From Catonia carolina (lineage: Eukaryota > Arthropoda > Insecta > Hemiptera > Achilidae), in NCBI GenBank assembly GCA_035578175.1, contig JAQMRL010000001.1:375849220-375913219 (forward strand): a stretch of 64,000 nt of DNA, read 5' to 3'. Of the stretch, positions 21,990 to 32,475 are shown piece after piece. The notes beneath the pieces are model-generated. The model worked only from the letters and a program-made list of their open reading frames with translations, searched no databases and was not told the DNA's origin. Both the position numbers and the translations under genes were made by a program. Numbering within the stretch: the stretch's first letter is position 1; every line of letters starts with the position of its first letter.

Positions 21990-22245
21990 TTAAATTTTTT
22001 TTTAAATTTTTTCACATAAAAATTTAAAACTTCCTGGCTTAACTTGCTACAAAAAATTGTAAGGAATCTAGATTCCTTATCTGCCATGGTAGGAGTAGGA
22101 AGTTGTAAATATTGATGTGAAAAATATTTAAAAAAATTTCAATTTACTGAAGATGTGTACAAGATACACGAAAGTGCTATAAACATTAATAAGTGTTTTC
22201 CGTTACCGTATTCTGGTAGTGAGAAATATATATATCAATTTTAAA
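21990..22245 (+). repeat. Second copy of the foldback family, one arm mostly preserved
   Basis: Contains the same CTTATCTGCCATGGTAGG centre, a TTTAAAACTTCCTGGC block, and the arm ACTGAAGATGTGTACAAGAT, ACACGAAAGTGC, TAAGTGTTTTCCGTTAC and ATTCTGGTAG. It is about 72% AT and head to tail with the first copy. Confidence 0.65.
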
Positions 22246-24187
22246 TAATATGCTGATGGTAATCCTACATACGATTTTTGATAAAATAAAAATCATTAAT
22301 TTTTTTATAACTAATTGTTCTAAATGACTCCACGGTATTGGAGGGTGCAGATTTTGTCAACTTGCCAAGGGCACAGAAGGACCTTGCTATGGCGCTGATT
22401 GTCATTCTTTGTTCCATGGAAGAATTATGTATAAACACTTTTCGACAGTTCTGACAGCTGAAGATAAAGGTGATATGCTGGGATTTTAATTCATCTACCC
22501 CAATTTATCAAATTTTAAGCCAAGGTTAAATATGAGGAGGAAATAGAATTGAAATTTACTTGATGCCATAGTGGATTGGAATCTGAGGCTAGAATAATCA
22601 TGTAGTTCGTAAATTAAATCATTGATATCTCATTGCTAACTGGGACAGCTATACTGGACAAATAAGAGGTTTAGTTCAAGAATACTTCTTTGTGGCATGT
22701 CAGTATTGATTGGGTACATGTGAGAGTAGTTGCTGCTGCAGTTTATAAGAAAGTATATATCTTGGAGGAATAGTTTGATGATCAGGTAAGGAATATCTGG
22801 TAATATTGGTTTTTATTTGCACAAGAGACCCACATATCAAAAACCTGACAAGACTGCTGTGGAAAATTCACTTTTGAGAGCTAAAGAGATTTCAACTACT
22901 CTGTGGAATTAATGAAGTGTTGAATAAGAGCTTCAAAAACATACTGGTGCACTGGTATCAAATTATTTTGAAGTCGCGTTTAAATTTGTAAGATTAATAT
23001 CTTTTTAAATAATTTTGCCATAACTGTAAAAGGGCTTAATTGTCTTTAAAATTAATTGCTATGTAGGTTTGAAGAGAAATTTAAGGTGATATAATGTAGA
23101 CTTTATTCGTCTTATGAATGAGAATAGTAATGGAAAATTCCCACTGAATAGAAAAAATAGACCTGATGCAAGACAGAACTAAATAATAATGTAAGTAAGA
23201 AAAATCGTAGATTTTCGATGAACATGAGGCAAAATGTTAGCAGTAATAAGGTTGAAACTGGAGGCTTTCCCTAGCAGCAATTTTCTTGAATACAACAATA
23301 AACTTCATTACGCGTGCTAGAGTTTGGATGTAAGCTCAGTTGAAGAGGGGTTTTCAAGGAATGGGTATTTCTCATTATGGGGCAAATAGGCCTAATTGAT
23401 ATCATGAGGTTGGAAGGTGTAAAATAAACATTGAGCAAATACATTAGCTCTTACTGAATTAGTTTCTGCCCAATTTCTTTCATCAATTTTTACGAAGATG
23501 GAGGGTGTAGGAAATTATCTAAACATCTTAATAGCTGCCACAGGAATTAGTCCCGGGTGGTTAGTATTCAGAGTATGAACTTGTCTGCTTTAGTGCAAAA
23601 ACTGCACCACTTTGCATAAGAACTGTTTTTGATTGTCTAGTTGACCTGTTGTCACCTTTTAACCACTGTATGACAATTATGTGGCATCATTTGGTATGCA
23701 CCACTCTTTGTGTGTCTCTTTCATTGCTTAACTAAGCAGAATTTTGTATCTGTCAAGTTAAACACTTAACAAAATGCTTTAATGCTATCGAAGGTTTTAC
23801 TTTAACACTAAAGCCTGTTAAAACAAAAACCGTATTACTTAACTTCTTCCAGTTAACTGTATCTTCTATTAAAGAGGGTTTTGAGCGTAAGAACAACGGC
23901 TTAGTATTTAGTGTTAGTTATAGACCTCCGAGTATCTTCAGTTGAAAGAACAGAGATGGTTACAACAGCAATGTGAGAAAGGAATTAGGGAAAAAAGTAG
24001 AAGTAATCTAGAATGTCAGGAAGGCTGTGGGGTAATAAGTTGTACAGTTCAAGAATAATGAAAGGGTTATTCCATCTCATATGGTGCAGAGGTGGTTGTT
24101 TGACTGCTTTAAAAAAACCTTTATTTTTAACCATGGTTATTCCTATGCAATAAAAGTATCAAACCATTGTTATTTTATTTTACACAG
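22246..24187. other. Long stretch without recognised genes
   Basis: AT-rich and stop-dense in all frames. A segment at 22350-22490 has a brief open frame (GADFVNLPRAQKDLA) that I cannot match to any family. Nothing else identified. Confidence 0.4.
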
Positions 24188-24277
24188 TATTAAAACGGTG
24201 TTCATTTTTTTGTATCATAGCTGCAGTAGTTTTTTATGTTTATAAGGGTTCATGTCCAATTCAGTATCCTAATGCAG
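24188..24277 (+). pseudogene. Candidate first exon (signal peptide) of cathepsin B-like copy B, damaged
   Basis: One frame reads IKTVFIFL, and after a frame change IIAAVVFYVYKG. Together these look like the hydrophobic signal peptide expected at the start of cathepsin B, but with ATT where the start codon should be. The segment ends at a good donor (GCAG then GTAAG). No intact frame joins it to the next exon with a plausible start. Confidence 0.35.
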
Positions 24278-25609
24278 GTAAGACATTGGGATTAGAAACA
24301 AGAAAAGCAAGTTCTATAGCTCATTCTGGACTATGTTTAAACAGATATGTTTGCATTATCAGAAATAAAATCTTCGAAAATTAAGTTTCAAGTTTGTAAC
24401 AAATTTTGCCAAACGTCAACTTTGACAAGTTTTTACACCATGAAGAATTACTGTACGTTAAGATTTTATTAGGTATTAAAGATAATAACTATGCATTTAA
24501 AGGGCAAAAAACTGGCTTCTCACTTGTTGTTTTTTTTTAAATTTTTAACATTCAATAACTCTGGTAAGGGAGAATGTATTGCAGGTATTTCAGGGCCACA
24601 GCATCTCCAATGTAACAAAAATGTATTAGGGGTTAAACTGCCACAGTAACTTACCAAAGCTTTTTTTCATTAAATAAGCCTACATTACAAGTTATCTTCA
24701 ACAAAAATAATTTAAAAAAGTGATCAAAGACAAATTATATTTTTATTCTATATTTTAATACAAACTATATTTTAATAAAGACATAAATATGAACATTTAC
24801 ATTCAAATTCAATTTGAATGTTGAACATTCAAATAGAATGTTGAATTCAATTTGAACATTGTCATGTAAATGTGTAAAAAATTTATTCACAGCACCAGTT
24901 GTCTGAAAACTACGTTCCTGGCACACCATCCATAACCCAGCCAGGAGAAACTGAGTGTTGTCTGGTGTCCTAATCCGACTCAAAGCGACGTAAAGTTGTG
25001 AGTTAATTTTCTTGTCATTTAAAATAAACTAGTGTAATTTAATATAAAACACTAACAAAAAAAGATCACTTGACTAGTGCTAATTTAAACACTATGAACA
25101 ACTAGTATTTTTGTTGCCACACACCCTTCAGAAAAGGTTTCAGTTTCTTTTTTAAGTAATAAAGCTTTCTTTACAAAAATTAGTGTTTTTCTTAATAATT
25201 AAAAAAAAATACTTAGGAAAACAACGAACTAAAAAGGGTTAAAATTTCATAAAATAATTTTGAGAGGTTGTATAGGTACAACCATTACAGTTATAGAACT
25301 ACGTTCCACAGAGGCCAACTTCCTTCAAACATAAACTGGGATCTACACTACACAAACATAGAACATTTTTTGAACCCTCAAACCACTGCTTGGGTATAAA
25401 CAATACTGGTAACAAATTATAAGGTATAAGACTAATTTTACCATCATTTCAATAGGTTCCAAATTAGATTAATTCATTATTAGTAGATAATTTACACTCC
25501 ACAATATCATTGAAGTATAACAGCAAGAGGCCTATTTATGTGCCTGTTAAACTGTATTAACTGAAATTTATAAAACATCTTTATGTAATGGTATTTACAC
25601 AGGGGCATC
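24278..25609. other. Intron-like sequence, no recognised gene
   Basis: AT-rich. At 24800-24860 short inverted and direct repeats of a CATTCAAATT unit occur. No coding signal found. Frames at 24765-24983 show no family resemblance. Confidence 0.4.
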
Positions 25610-25722
25610 TCTCTCCCCCCTCTCTTCCACTCTCTCTCTCTCTCTCCCCCTCTCTTCCTCTCTCTCTCTCTCTTTCTCTCTCATTCTCTCTCTCTCTCTC
25701 CCAACTCTCACTCATTCACCCT
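25610..25722. repeat. CT-rich microsatellite
   Basis: About 110 bases of CT dinucleotides and C/T runs inside the putative copy B intron. Confidence 0.9.
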
Positions 25723-26064
25723 CCCTGCTTCTCTGTGGATTAAGTGCTATTCTTTTATCCATGCCAGATAATGATTAGCAAACAATTACAATACTTTGAA
25801 GTGGAATCTACCATAAGTATTTTTTAATTGATTTATGCATCATAAGATATTTTAATAATTTGCTGTATTACACCCAGAAAAAATAAAACCTGAAGGAAGA
25901 TAAAGATTTTTAAGACTTAGTTTCCTTGTTGAACTTCAGATATATTTTCTTTATTTTCATTGAGAAACATACATTAATACGCCTTCTTCAATAACTGGTA
26001 CATTTTTTTTATGACAATGCAGTTAAATAGTTTCTTATTGTTAAATAGTTTTATATTTTTCCAG

Positions 26065-26136
26065 AATATTGGTGCATCAACTTATAATTCATTTGAATTA
26101 ATCGAGTCAGTTAATAACAAAAATGCTGGTTGGATG
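26065..26136 (+). pseudogene. Cathepsin B-like copy B, prodomain exon
   Basis: Acceptor TTTTCCAG, donor GTAAGC. The 24 codons read SFELIESVNNKNAGWM, the propeptide helix that precedes the W(K/M)AGxN motif in cathepsin B. It is open by itself, but the next exon carries a stop. Confidence 0.65.
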
Positions 26137-26266
26137 GTAAGCGTTTAAAAATTTTGTTTAAGAGATTAATTTTTTATCAATAAACATAGCAGGTAATGTA
26201 TTTTAATAGTACTGTACATAAATAATTTTTTAAGATAAATAAATACTTATGACAATGTTAATTAAC

Positions 26267-26515
26267 TTTCAATGTTTCTTGAAGCTCTTTTTGCAGCCCA
26301 TGCTTACACCATTCTTTTATTAATTCTATTTTCTTCTGTCCATTCGACGTTCTGCTTTTGGTTTTCGTGTAAGCCCTTGAAGTCACTAATCAGTTGTCTG
26401 AATTTGGTTTGGTCCATTTTTGTATTTTCAGTTAATTCCAGTTTTCTCAATATCCTTTCTGACTTCTTTAAACCACCGTTCCGACACCTAAATTCTATTG
26501 TTTAGGCTGGGCATA
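26267..26515 (-). pseudogene. LINE C-terminal remnant
   Basis: Minus strand reads ERWFKEVRKDIEKTGIN, KFRQLISDFKG and QNVEWTEENRINKRMV. This matches the Arg/Trp/Lys-rich tail found at the C-terminus of several insect LINE polyproteins. It appears to continue on the other side of the 26516-27067 insertion. Confidence 0.5.
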
Positions 26516-27067
26516 TACTGGAGCGCAGGTGGCGAAGGAGAGGCAGGGCAAGAGCTAAAACTGTGTAGCGATTGTTGCCTGTAGTGTATTGCATATTGGG
26601 AGGCAGATATGTGTGGCATAGCAACGTTTCTGTGTCGAGCAACCACAGTTTGTAGTTGAGGCACAGTTTTAGTGCAGACGCTGAGCAAAAAAGATGTCAG
26701 TCCAAGAGAAGTTAATTGAACTTGTGCATACTGAAACTATATGGTATATTACAAATCATCCCAATTACACGAAAAAGACTTTAAAGGACAAAATTTGCCA
26801 CAAACTTTTCTCCCTTCACTTTGAAATACAATACAGTTAAATTAATACTTCTATACTGGAATTAGACGAATCCAATACTAACATATCACTTTCACTAAAA
26901 TGATCCATCCCGCTAAATGGACAAACCATGAAGTAATTTCTGAACGTGAAAATATATTAACCTGACCTGCGTCTCCAGTACATGCTGGCAGAAATGTCTG
27001 CTCTGCCCTGTACGTGTTCGTTACGATTGCACTGTGCCACCTGCGCTCCAGCATATATATGGCCTAG
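26516..27067. mobile_element. PIF/Harbinger-like element remnant with MADF-type ORF
   Basis: The ends are inverted repeats, GGCTGGGCATATACTGGAGC and, reversed at the right, GGCCATATATATGCTGGAGC, both followed by GCAGGTGGC. Target duplication unclear (TTA on the left, TAG on the right). The interior holds a short + strand ORF resembling the DNA-binding subunit gene of Harbinger elements. It splits a LINE remnant. Confidence 0.6.
26694..26840 (+). pseudogene. Truncated MADF/Myb-like DNA-binding ORF of the Harbinger-like element
   Basis: A 48-codon ORF starts MSVQEKLIELVHTETIWYIT, followed by NHPNYTKKTLKDKICHKLF. The spacing of EKLIELV, a Trp or Leu-Tyr pair, and a Lys-rich helix resembles the N-terminal half of the MADF domain in the accessory protein of PIF/Harbinger transposons. 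The rest of the domain is missing and no transposase is present. Confidence 0.5.
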
Positions 27068-27410
27068 TGTCTTAAAAATATGTTTTGTCATCCATTCTAA
27101 ACAGGTATCTGCAGAATTTTTGTTTTAGTTTTCTAATTGTTTCCATTAATCATTCATGTTTCTTGTACAGTTCTTCTTACACCTTAACCTGTACTGTCTG
27201 TCTGTATTTTCAAACTCATTATCTCGCAGAGGATCTTACTCTTAAATTTCTCTTCTTCTCTTAGACCAGCCTTCCGAGTCATTCTAAAGCATTTACTCCC
27301 TGCACAGACATGCAAGTTTTACAGTATTGTAGTTTCTGATCTTGTCTTGTTTCGTGAGGCTTTCTTCTTATACAGGTTGTGAGATCTTCGGAATGCAGCG
27401 ACCATCTTTC
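27068..27410 (-). pseudogene. LINE remnant, continuation across the Harbinger-like insertion
   Basis: Minus-strand fragments (HNLYKKKASRNKTRS, RKAGLREEEKFKSKILCE) resemble the linker before the C-terminal tail of RTE/R2-like LINE proteins. Several stops. It is collinear with 26267-26515 if the insertion is removed. Confidence 0.35.
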
Positions 27411-28594
27411 AATGCTTTTAAAGTGTATATTGACATAAGTTTTATTATTGACATAATAACAAAAAACACTTATCAATTATTATTATCATTGAGTTTTTGT
27501 TCTCCCATTTATCTGAAAAGTGTTTACCTATGTTATAATATTAGATTTGACTAAAAATTGTGCTAAAAATTTCAATTTAAAATTTCCATCAAGGATTTTC
27601 AATGTGGTTATTCCTTCTCAACAATGGATAAAAGAAATTTTCTTTATATTTACATCTGTTTTTTAATCTAAGTAGGTGCTAGTCTCTTCTTTATAGGCCT
27701 ACATTCACTGGTTTATAATTTCAGCTCTGTAGGATGGATTTTTCATTTTTATTTGTTCTCAAGAATTGTACATGAATGATAACCCAGTTTATTTTATGCT
27801 TTATTTCCTGTGTCTTTGATTCATAAAAAATTATTAATTTGGACAGGGACCTCAGTAGAGTTTCTTCATTTGTGGCTGTCAGCTAGTTACCATACTAAGT
27901 TGCTGGCCTGAAGACCAGAATTAATTTTAAGAATAAAATTCAGCCTCCTCAATGGATTTGGATTAGTGATATCATGTTATACTGGAAAGCAAGATGGCTC
28001 TGAGGCAGATTCCTGACAAGGATTTCAAAATCCTAAAGAAATAAATAATACCTATTTGTCACATTAAATAAAATACATTTTTATCTACAACAAATCAACA
28101 GTTTAGGGTTAGGAAGAGAGAAGGTATGCTACTCCAAGGCAAAAAATTGTTTCTGGGATAACAACTGGAGTTATCAAGGAAACCAAGGTAAACATTTGAC
28201 ATATTTTAATTTGAGTTAAATCCTTTATTACTTGCTGTAGTCGCTAAGTACCAAATATACTAACTAATCAAACCACCTGAATAATGCAGTTGTACTGCTG
28301 AACTATATAGTTGAAAATCCATCATTTGCTTTTTAGCTAGGATCTGAAAAATTTTATCAATACCATATCACTACAATCATACAATTTTACCTACTAATAC
28401 TACACTTGTTTCTCAATTCTTTCTTTTAATTTTATTCTGGGGAAAGAATTTTGGAGAGGCTATGAAGAAAGTAGATTTACTCTAGTAACTTGATATCAAT
28501 AACAAATTAAATTTATTAAAGATTGGTTTTTTTGTGCGATATTTTATGAATCACCTATTTCACAATTCTTGTTATGATTTATTGCTACACTGTG
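27411..28594. other. Intron-like sequence, nothing recognised
   Basis: AT-rich sequence between the LINE remnant and a SINE. No open frame with family resemblance. Confidence 0.4.
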
Positions 28595-28599
28595 AATAC

Positions 28600-28812
28600 T
28601 GGTTGACGTAGTGGTCAGCACAACTGGTTTCTATGGAAGATATACTTGACATGTCCTATACTCCCTTTGGAGTTTCCTGGGTGCAAAAAAAAAATACCAA
28701 GTTAATTTCCGATCACATCTAACAATTTTCATCACTCATTTGCATCCATCACCCTTCATGATCTGGATTAGCCTTAATGTGTATAAAAACCAGACAGAAA
28801 ACAAAAAAAAAC
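28600..28812 (+). repeat. tRNA-derived SINE copy, diverged
   Basis: The head GACGTAGTGGTCAGCACAAC resembles the A-box region of the SINE at 11867-12045, and the body is related (TTTTCATCACTCATTTGC). It ends in an A-rich tail with AAAAAAAAAC. An internal block, TGTCCTATACTCCCTTTGG, is extra. Confidence 0.45.
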
Positions 28813-28964
28813 TGGCGTAATTTAAATTCTTTAGCCATTTTGTACAGCTGCGTAACAGGACTAGTTTTAGTTATTTTATTGACATAAACATTTTAATATA
28901 TTTTCGAATAAATTTTATTTTTAAATAAAGTGTACTGTATTATTTTTATGGTTATTTGTTTCAG

Positions 28965-29118
28965 GCTGGAGAAAATGAATTTTCCCACAAAGTCATAAAT
29001 GAACTTAAAAAACTAATGGGTGTGAAATTAAAGCCAGTAAATTAACTAAGTTCTAATATTTACAATTACAATATAGTTGTACCAAATAAAATTCCTAAGT
29101 CATTTGATGCACGAAAAA
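28965..29118 (+). pseudogene. Cathepsin B-like copy B, prodomain/mature-start exon with nonsense codons
   Basis: Acceptor TTTCAG at 28959-28964. The frame reads AGENEFSHKVINELKKLMG, then KLKPVN and a TAA stop at 29043. In the same frame it then resumes to IPKSFDARKK followed by TAATAA at 29118. SFDAR is the conserved start of mature cathepsin B. The spacing between LKKL and SFDAR is close to that of intact enzymes, so one continuous exon with a nonsense codon is the simplest reading. A repeat insertion begins about 15 bases after the DARKK end, where the exon should continue. Hence pseudogene. Confidence 0.7.
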
Positions 29119-29135
29119 AATAATAAAAATAATAA

Positions 29136-29390
29136 TCAGAGTTATCTCGTCTGAAAGTAATGGATTTCATTATACGGCCAAACCCTGTGGTGAATGAAGT
29201 GAAAGTGTCATTTGCAGAGTGGAAAATATATGCTTTTCAGAGGGCTTGGCATGATGATAAGTGTACTTTTCCACTCAGTGAGGAAGGCAATGGTAAACCA
29301 CCTCACTCCTCGATTTTCTTAGTAAAACCTCTACAGGTTCAAACCAGCCTCTTGGCTGATGACCTAAACAACAACATAATAGAAAAATAA
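29136..29390 (+). repeat. Dispersed repeat family R1, copy inserted next to the broken cathepsin exon
   Basis: Contains the block CAGAGTTATCTCGTCTGAAAG, a GCAATGGTAAACCACCTCAC block, and an end AAACCAGCC...GGCTGATGACCTAAAC. Copies lie at 54865-55256, 61494-61906, and reversed at 52612-52852 and 58925-59240, with fragments at 45828 and 49055. An open frame of about 75 codons is shared with the 61679 copy. Confidence 0.75.
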
Positions 29391-30039
29391 TAATAGTCAT
29401 AATAATGTTGTAAAAACCTTTTCTATCTTGTTCCAAAAGGATAACAATTAAATGAAAATCTGATGGCTATTGTCAAAAAACAAACAATTGAACCTTTGCT
29501 TTGCACTCTTTCTTTGCAATCTGAAAAATTGCAAATGCCAAAACATATCATTATTTTTAATAATTCTGTATTTGACCCTACTACTTTCAAGAGCTGCAGA
29601 ATCCTGACTTGTTGGAGTTTTGTTATAATAAAAAAAAAGTCTGAACATAACAGAAGTAAATTAGCCATTCCCCAAATAACCCAAGAGAAAACCTATATTT
29701 TTTGAATATTTCACTAGATTAAACATTTCATTAGCATTTAAGTTAAACCAGCAAAAAAAGAAAAATATTTAAAAAGTACTTTTGTTGTATATTACTCATA
29801 TTTTAGCACTGTTTTCAAATTTATAGTGTACAAGTAACCTTAAATGATTCTACAAATAGGTACTAATAATATGCCGAAGACATCATTGTGTATAGCAGTG
29901 TACAGTGAATGTAGAACATTGTCGAAACATAATAAAGATGAATTTAATCGAATCAATAATAGCACGACAATGAAATTTATCAATAACCCAAAAACAAAAT
30001 GTTGTGTTTAGTTTGATATAATGAAATTTTAAAACTAAT
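29391..30039. other. AT-rich sequence, nothing recognised
   Basis: Short overlapping frames on both strands at 29423-29705 have no family resemblance. Confidence 0.4.
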
Positions 30040-30690
30040 TACTCTCAAACCCCGTTAATCCAAACTAATTGGGACTAAACCTTTTTAGATTACGAAATTT
30101 TCGGATTAACCGAAATACCGTGCAATCATACAAAGAAATTTTCATTAAAAGAATTCAATTCATTTAAATGTGTCTTGAGTGAACTTGGAGAAAAGTATGG
30201 ACAACACTTCATTTTATCGAGAGCCCAGAAGAGGACAATGCTGGTGAACAGCTTCTTAGCTTGTTTAAGAAATTCCTGAATGTGAAGAAGCAGATGAAGC
30301 CGACATAAACAAATGGATGACAGCAGATGGTGCTAATTTTGAAAACCTGACTGATAAGGACATTGTGGCAGCAGTCAACCAGCAAGATACTGAGCAGGAC
30401 GAGGATGACAGTGATGAGCCGGGAGGTGATACGGAGCAGCTTGTCACAAAGAGACGCGGCAGCGGCCTATGAACTCGGCCTTCGCTACCTCAAACAACAA
30501 GACTGTGCTACTCTCACCGACATCTCGTTCATGCGGTGGTAGCGGAACATCGCATCTTCCAGCAGGTTCACCTCATTACACCAAAAGATAATAACAGAGC
30601 TTACTATTCTGAGCGAGGTATGTTCAGTCAGTAATTGAACTTGTTACAGTTTTCACAAGTTTAGTTGACAACTTTCAAAATGTAATTCAG
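30040..30690 (+). pseudogene. pogo/Tigger-like transposon, 5' end plus transposase C-terminus
   Basis: The left end CCCCGTTAATCCAAACTAAT and a following ATTTTCGGATTAACCG resemble Tigger terminal repeats. At 30270-30580 the + strand reads EADEADINKWMTADGANFEN, LTDKDIVAAVNQ, an acidic stretch, then after a frame change AAAYELGLRYLKQQ and FMRWWRNIAS. This is the C-terminal tail of pogo/Tigger transposases. The DDE catalytic core is deleted. The 3' part appears to resume at 38719 after a nested stack. Confidence 0.65.
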
Positions 30691-30721
30691 TTTTTTACTT
30701 TCTCTTGCCTATATGAATATA

Positions 30722-31732
30722 CAGGGTGATTCATGAAGTTCTCCCCCCACTTCTACAGCACATTGTACTAGTAAAAATAATGAAAAAATGTTATATAAAC
30801 ATAGGTCCGAAAACGCTTCGTTAGCGAGTTACAGCTAGCGAAAGTTTCGCCTGGATTTCAGTTCACCAGGTGAAATGAGGTCTTCCTGGAATTGTGGTAA
30901 GGTAGATTAAGGGGCAAATTCAATCATTTCTTATGGTTTTTGATCTGATAAATTGAATAAAACAGGTCCCAGATCTGTAAGTTAAATAGTTTTTAAGAAA
31001 ACCAGTGTCAAATGCAAAAAATGGAGTGAAAAACTTATTTTTTCATCTTTGGGCAAGGATAACTGTGTTATTTCACCAAGAAACAGTTAAAATTTTTCAA
31101 TAAAACATGTAGAAAATTTTATTCTGAACAAACCGGTGTAAATTAAGTACACAGAAAGCGAATAGATGTTTGATTAAATGAGTTTTTATTCATAAGAGTA
31201 CAAAGTAAAATTAACCGGAAAAACTAAAATGAAAAAATGTGTTTTTTTCACTCCATTTTTTTGCATTTGACACTGGTTTTCTCAAAAACTATTCGCTTTC
31301 TGTGTACTTTATTTACACCGGTTTGTTCAGAATAAAATTTTCTACATTTTTTATTGAAAATTTTTAACTGTTTCTTGGTGAAATAACAAAGTTATTCTTG
31401 CCCAAAGATGAAAAAATGTGATTTTCACTCCATTTTTTGCATTTGACACTGGTTTTCTCAAAAACTATTTAACTTACAGTTCTGGGACCTGTTTTATTCA
31501 ATTTATCAGATCAAAAACCATAAGAAATGATTGAATTCGCCCCTTAATCTACCTTACCACAATTCCAGGAAGACCTTATTTCACCTGGTGAACTGAAATC
31601 CAGGCGAAACTTTCGCTAGCTGTAACTCGCTAACGAAGCGTTTTCGGACCTATGTTTATATAACATTTTTTCATTATTTTTACTAGTACAATGTGCTGTA
31701 GAAGTGGGGGGAGAACTTCATGAATCACCCTG
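30722..31732. mobile_element. Giant palindromic foldback, Tc1/mariner-type (TA target)
   Basis: CAGGGTGATTCATGAAGTTC at the left is mirrored at the right, with TA on each side. The two halves are inverted copies of about 445 bp each, with only scattered mismatches. The central spacer is about 120 bp and itself repeats a TTTGACACTGGTTTTCTC block found in the arms. No transposase. Long arms and TA flanks fit a mariner-mobilised foldback MITE. Confidence 0.8.
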
Positions 31733-31840
31733 TATAGGAAGGAAAGTATTGTTTTCATGTCGATTTTTCGAAATCGAGTTTTCACCGGATCTATACGTTT
31801 TCAGACCCCCTGAACCCAAAAAACATGTTTTTAGCGATTG

Positions 31841-31909
<69 letters not shown>

Positions 31910-31982
31910 TGTGTGTGTGAACAGAATATCTCAAGAACGGAACGTCGTACGAACTTGAAACTTAAAACTTAAGTTACATACC

Positions 31983-32211
31983 TGTTAGAACTTTAAACTC
32001 GCGGGCTTCCCTCGCATTCGACTAGTGCCGCCGCTTACTTGCAGCAGACCGGAATATACAGGCTTTTGATAAGAAGCGTTGTCTTTTGGAACGCGTACGG
32101 AACGTACACAGTCTACTAGTTACCTCGCTCCATGCCAGTGCAGGTAATTAGAATAATAATTAGGATTTACAGTCCATTTAAATTTATGTTCGTAACCTGG
32201 CTTTATGGACA
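31983..32211 (+). repeat. BEL-2 5' LTR
   Basis: 229 bp, TGTTAGAAC to GGACA. It lacks a 7-bp stretch present in the 3' LTR near 37840. Confidence 0.85.
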
Positions 32212-32475
32212 TAGTTTTTTGGTCCTCCGGGCCGGATTCGAAACCAGTGTATTTTGAATAGTTTTTTTGGACCATCCGCGGCCGGATTCGAAACCAGTGT
32301 ATTTTGAATAGTTTTTTGATCATCCGCGGCCGGATTCGAAACCAGTCTATTAAATAGTTTTTTGATCATCCGCGGCCGGATTCGAAACCAGTCTATTAAA
32401 AAAATTTTAGTCGTCCGCGATCGGGTTCGAAACCAGTGTTTCGGTTATCCACGTCCGGATTCGAATTCAGTGTAT
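32212..32475 (+). repeat. Tandem array of tRNA-Tyr-like primer-binding sites
   Basis: Six units carry GGATTCGAAACCAG or close forms, with this motif starting at 32234, 32284, 32332, 32378, 32424 and 32457 (spacing 50, 48, 46, 46, 33). The first unit, TTTTTGGTCCTCCGGGCC plus that motif, is complementary to a tRNA 3' end. Reversed it gives CTGGTTTCGAATCCGGCC and GGAGGACCA, very near the T-arm and acceptor end of insect tRNA-Tyr. Later units lose the TGG/CCA match. The first sits where the primer-binding site belongs. Confidence 0.75.

Noticed and set aside
29037..29076. A 40-base intron (GTAAAT to ATATAG) that would skip the TAA in cathepsin copy B
   Set aside because: It is very short, and joining the ends puts the following SFDAR segment out of frame, while reading straight through keeps it in frame.
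30265..30447. Minus-strand Ser-rich ORF
   Set aside because: It is the antisense of the Tigger-like transposase tail, whose acidic codons read as Ser-rich on the other strand.
32120..32369. Repeat-like minus ORFs at the primer-binding array, and the idea of a CRISPR-like array
   Set aside because: The units are contiguous tandem repeats of tRNA-complementary sequence behind an LTR, without unique spacers; the ORFs are just their translation.
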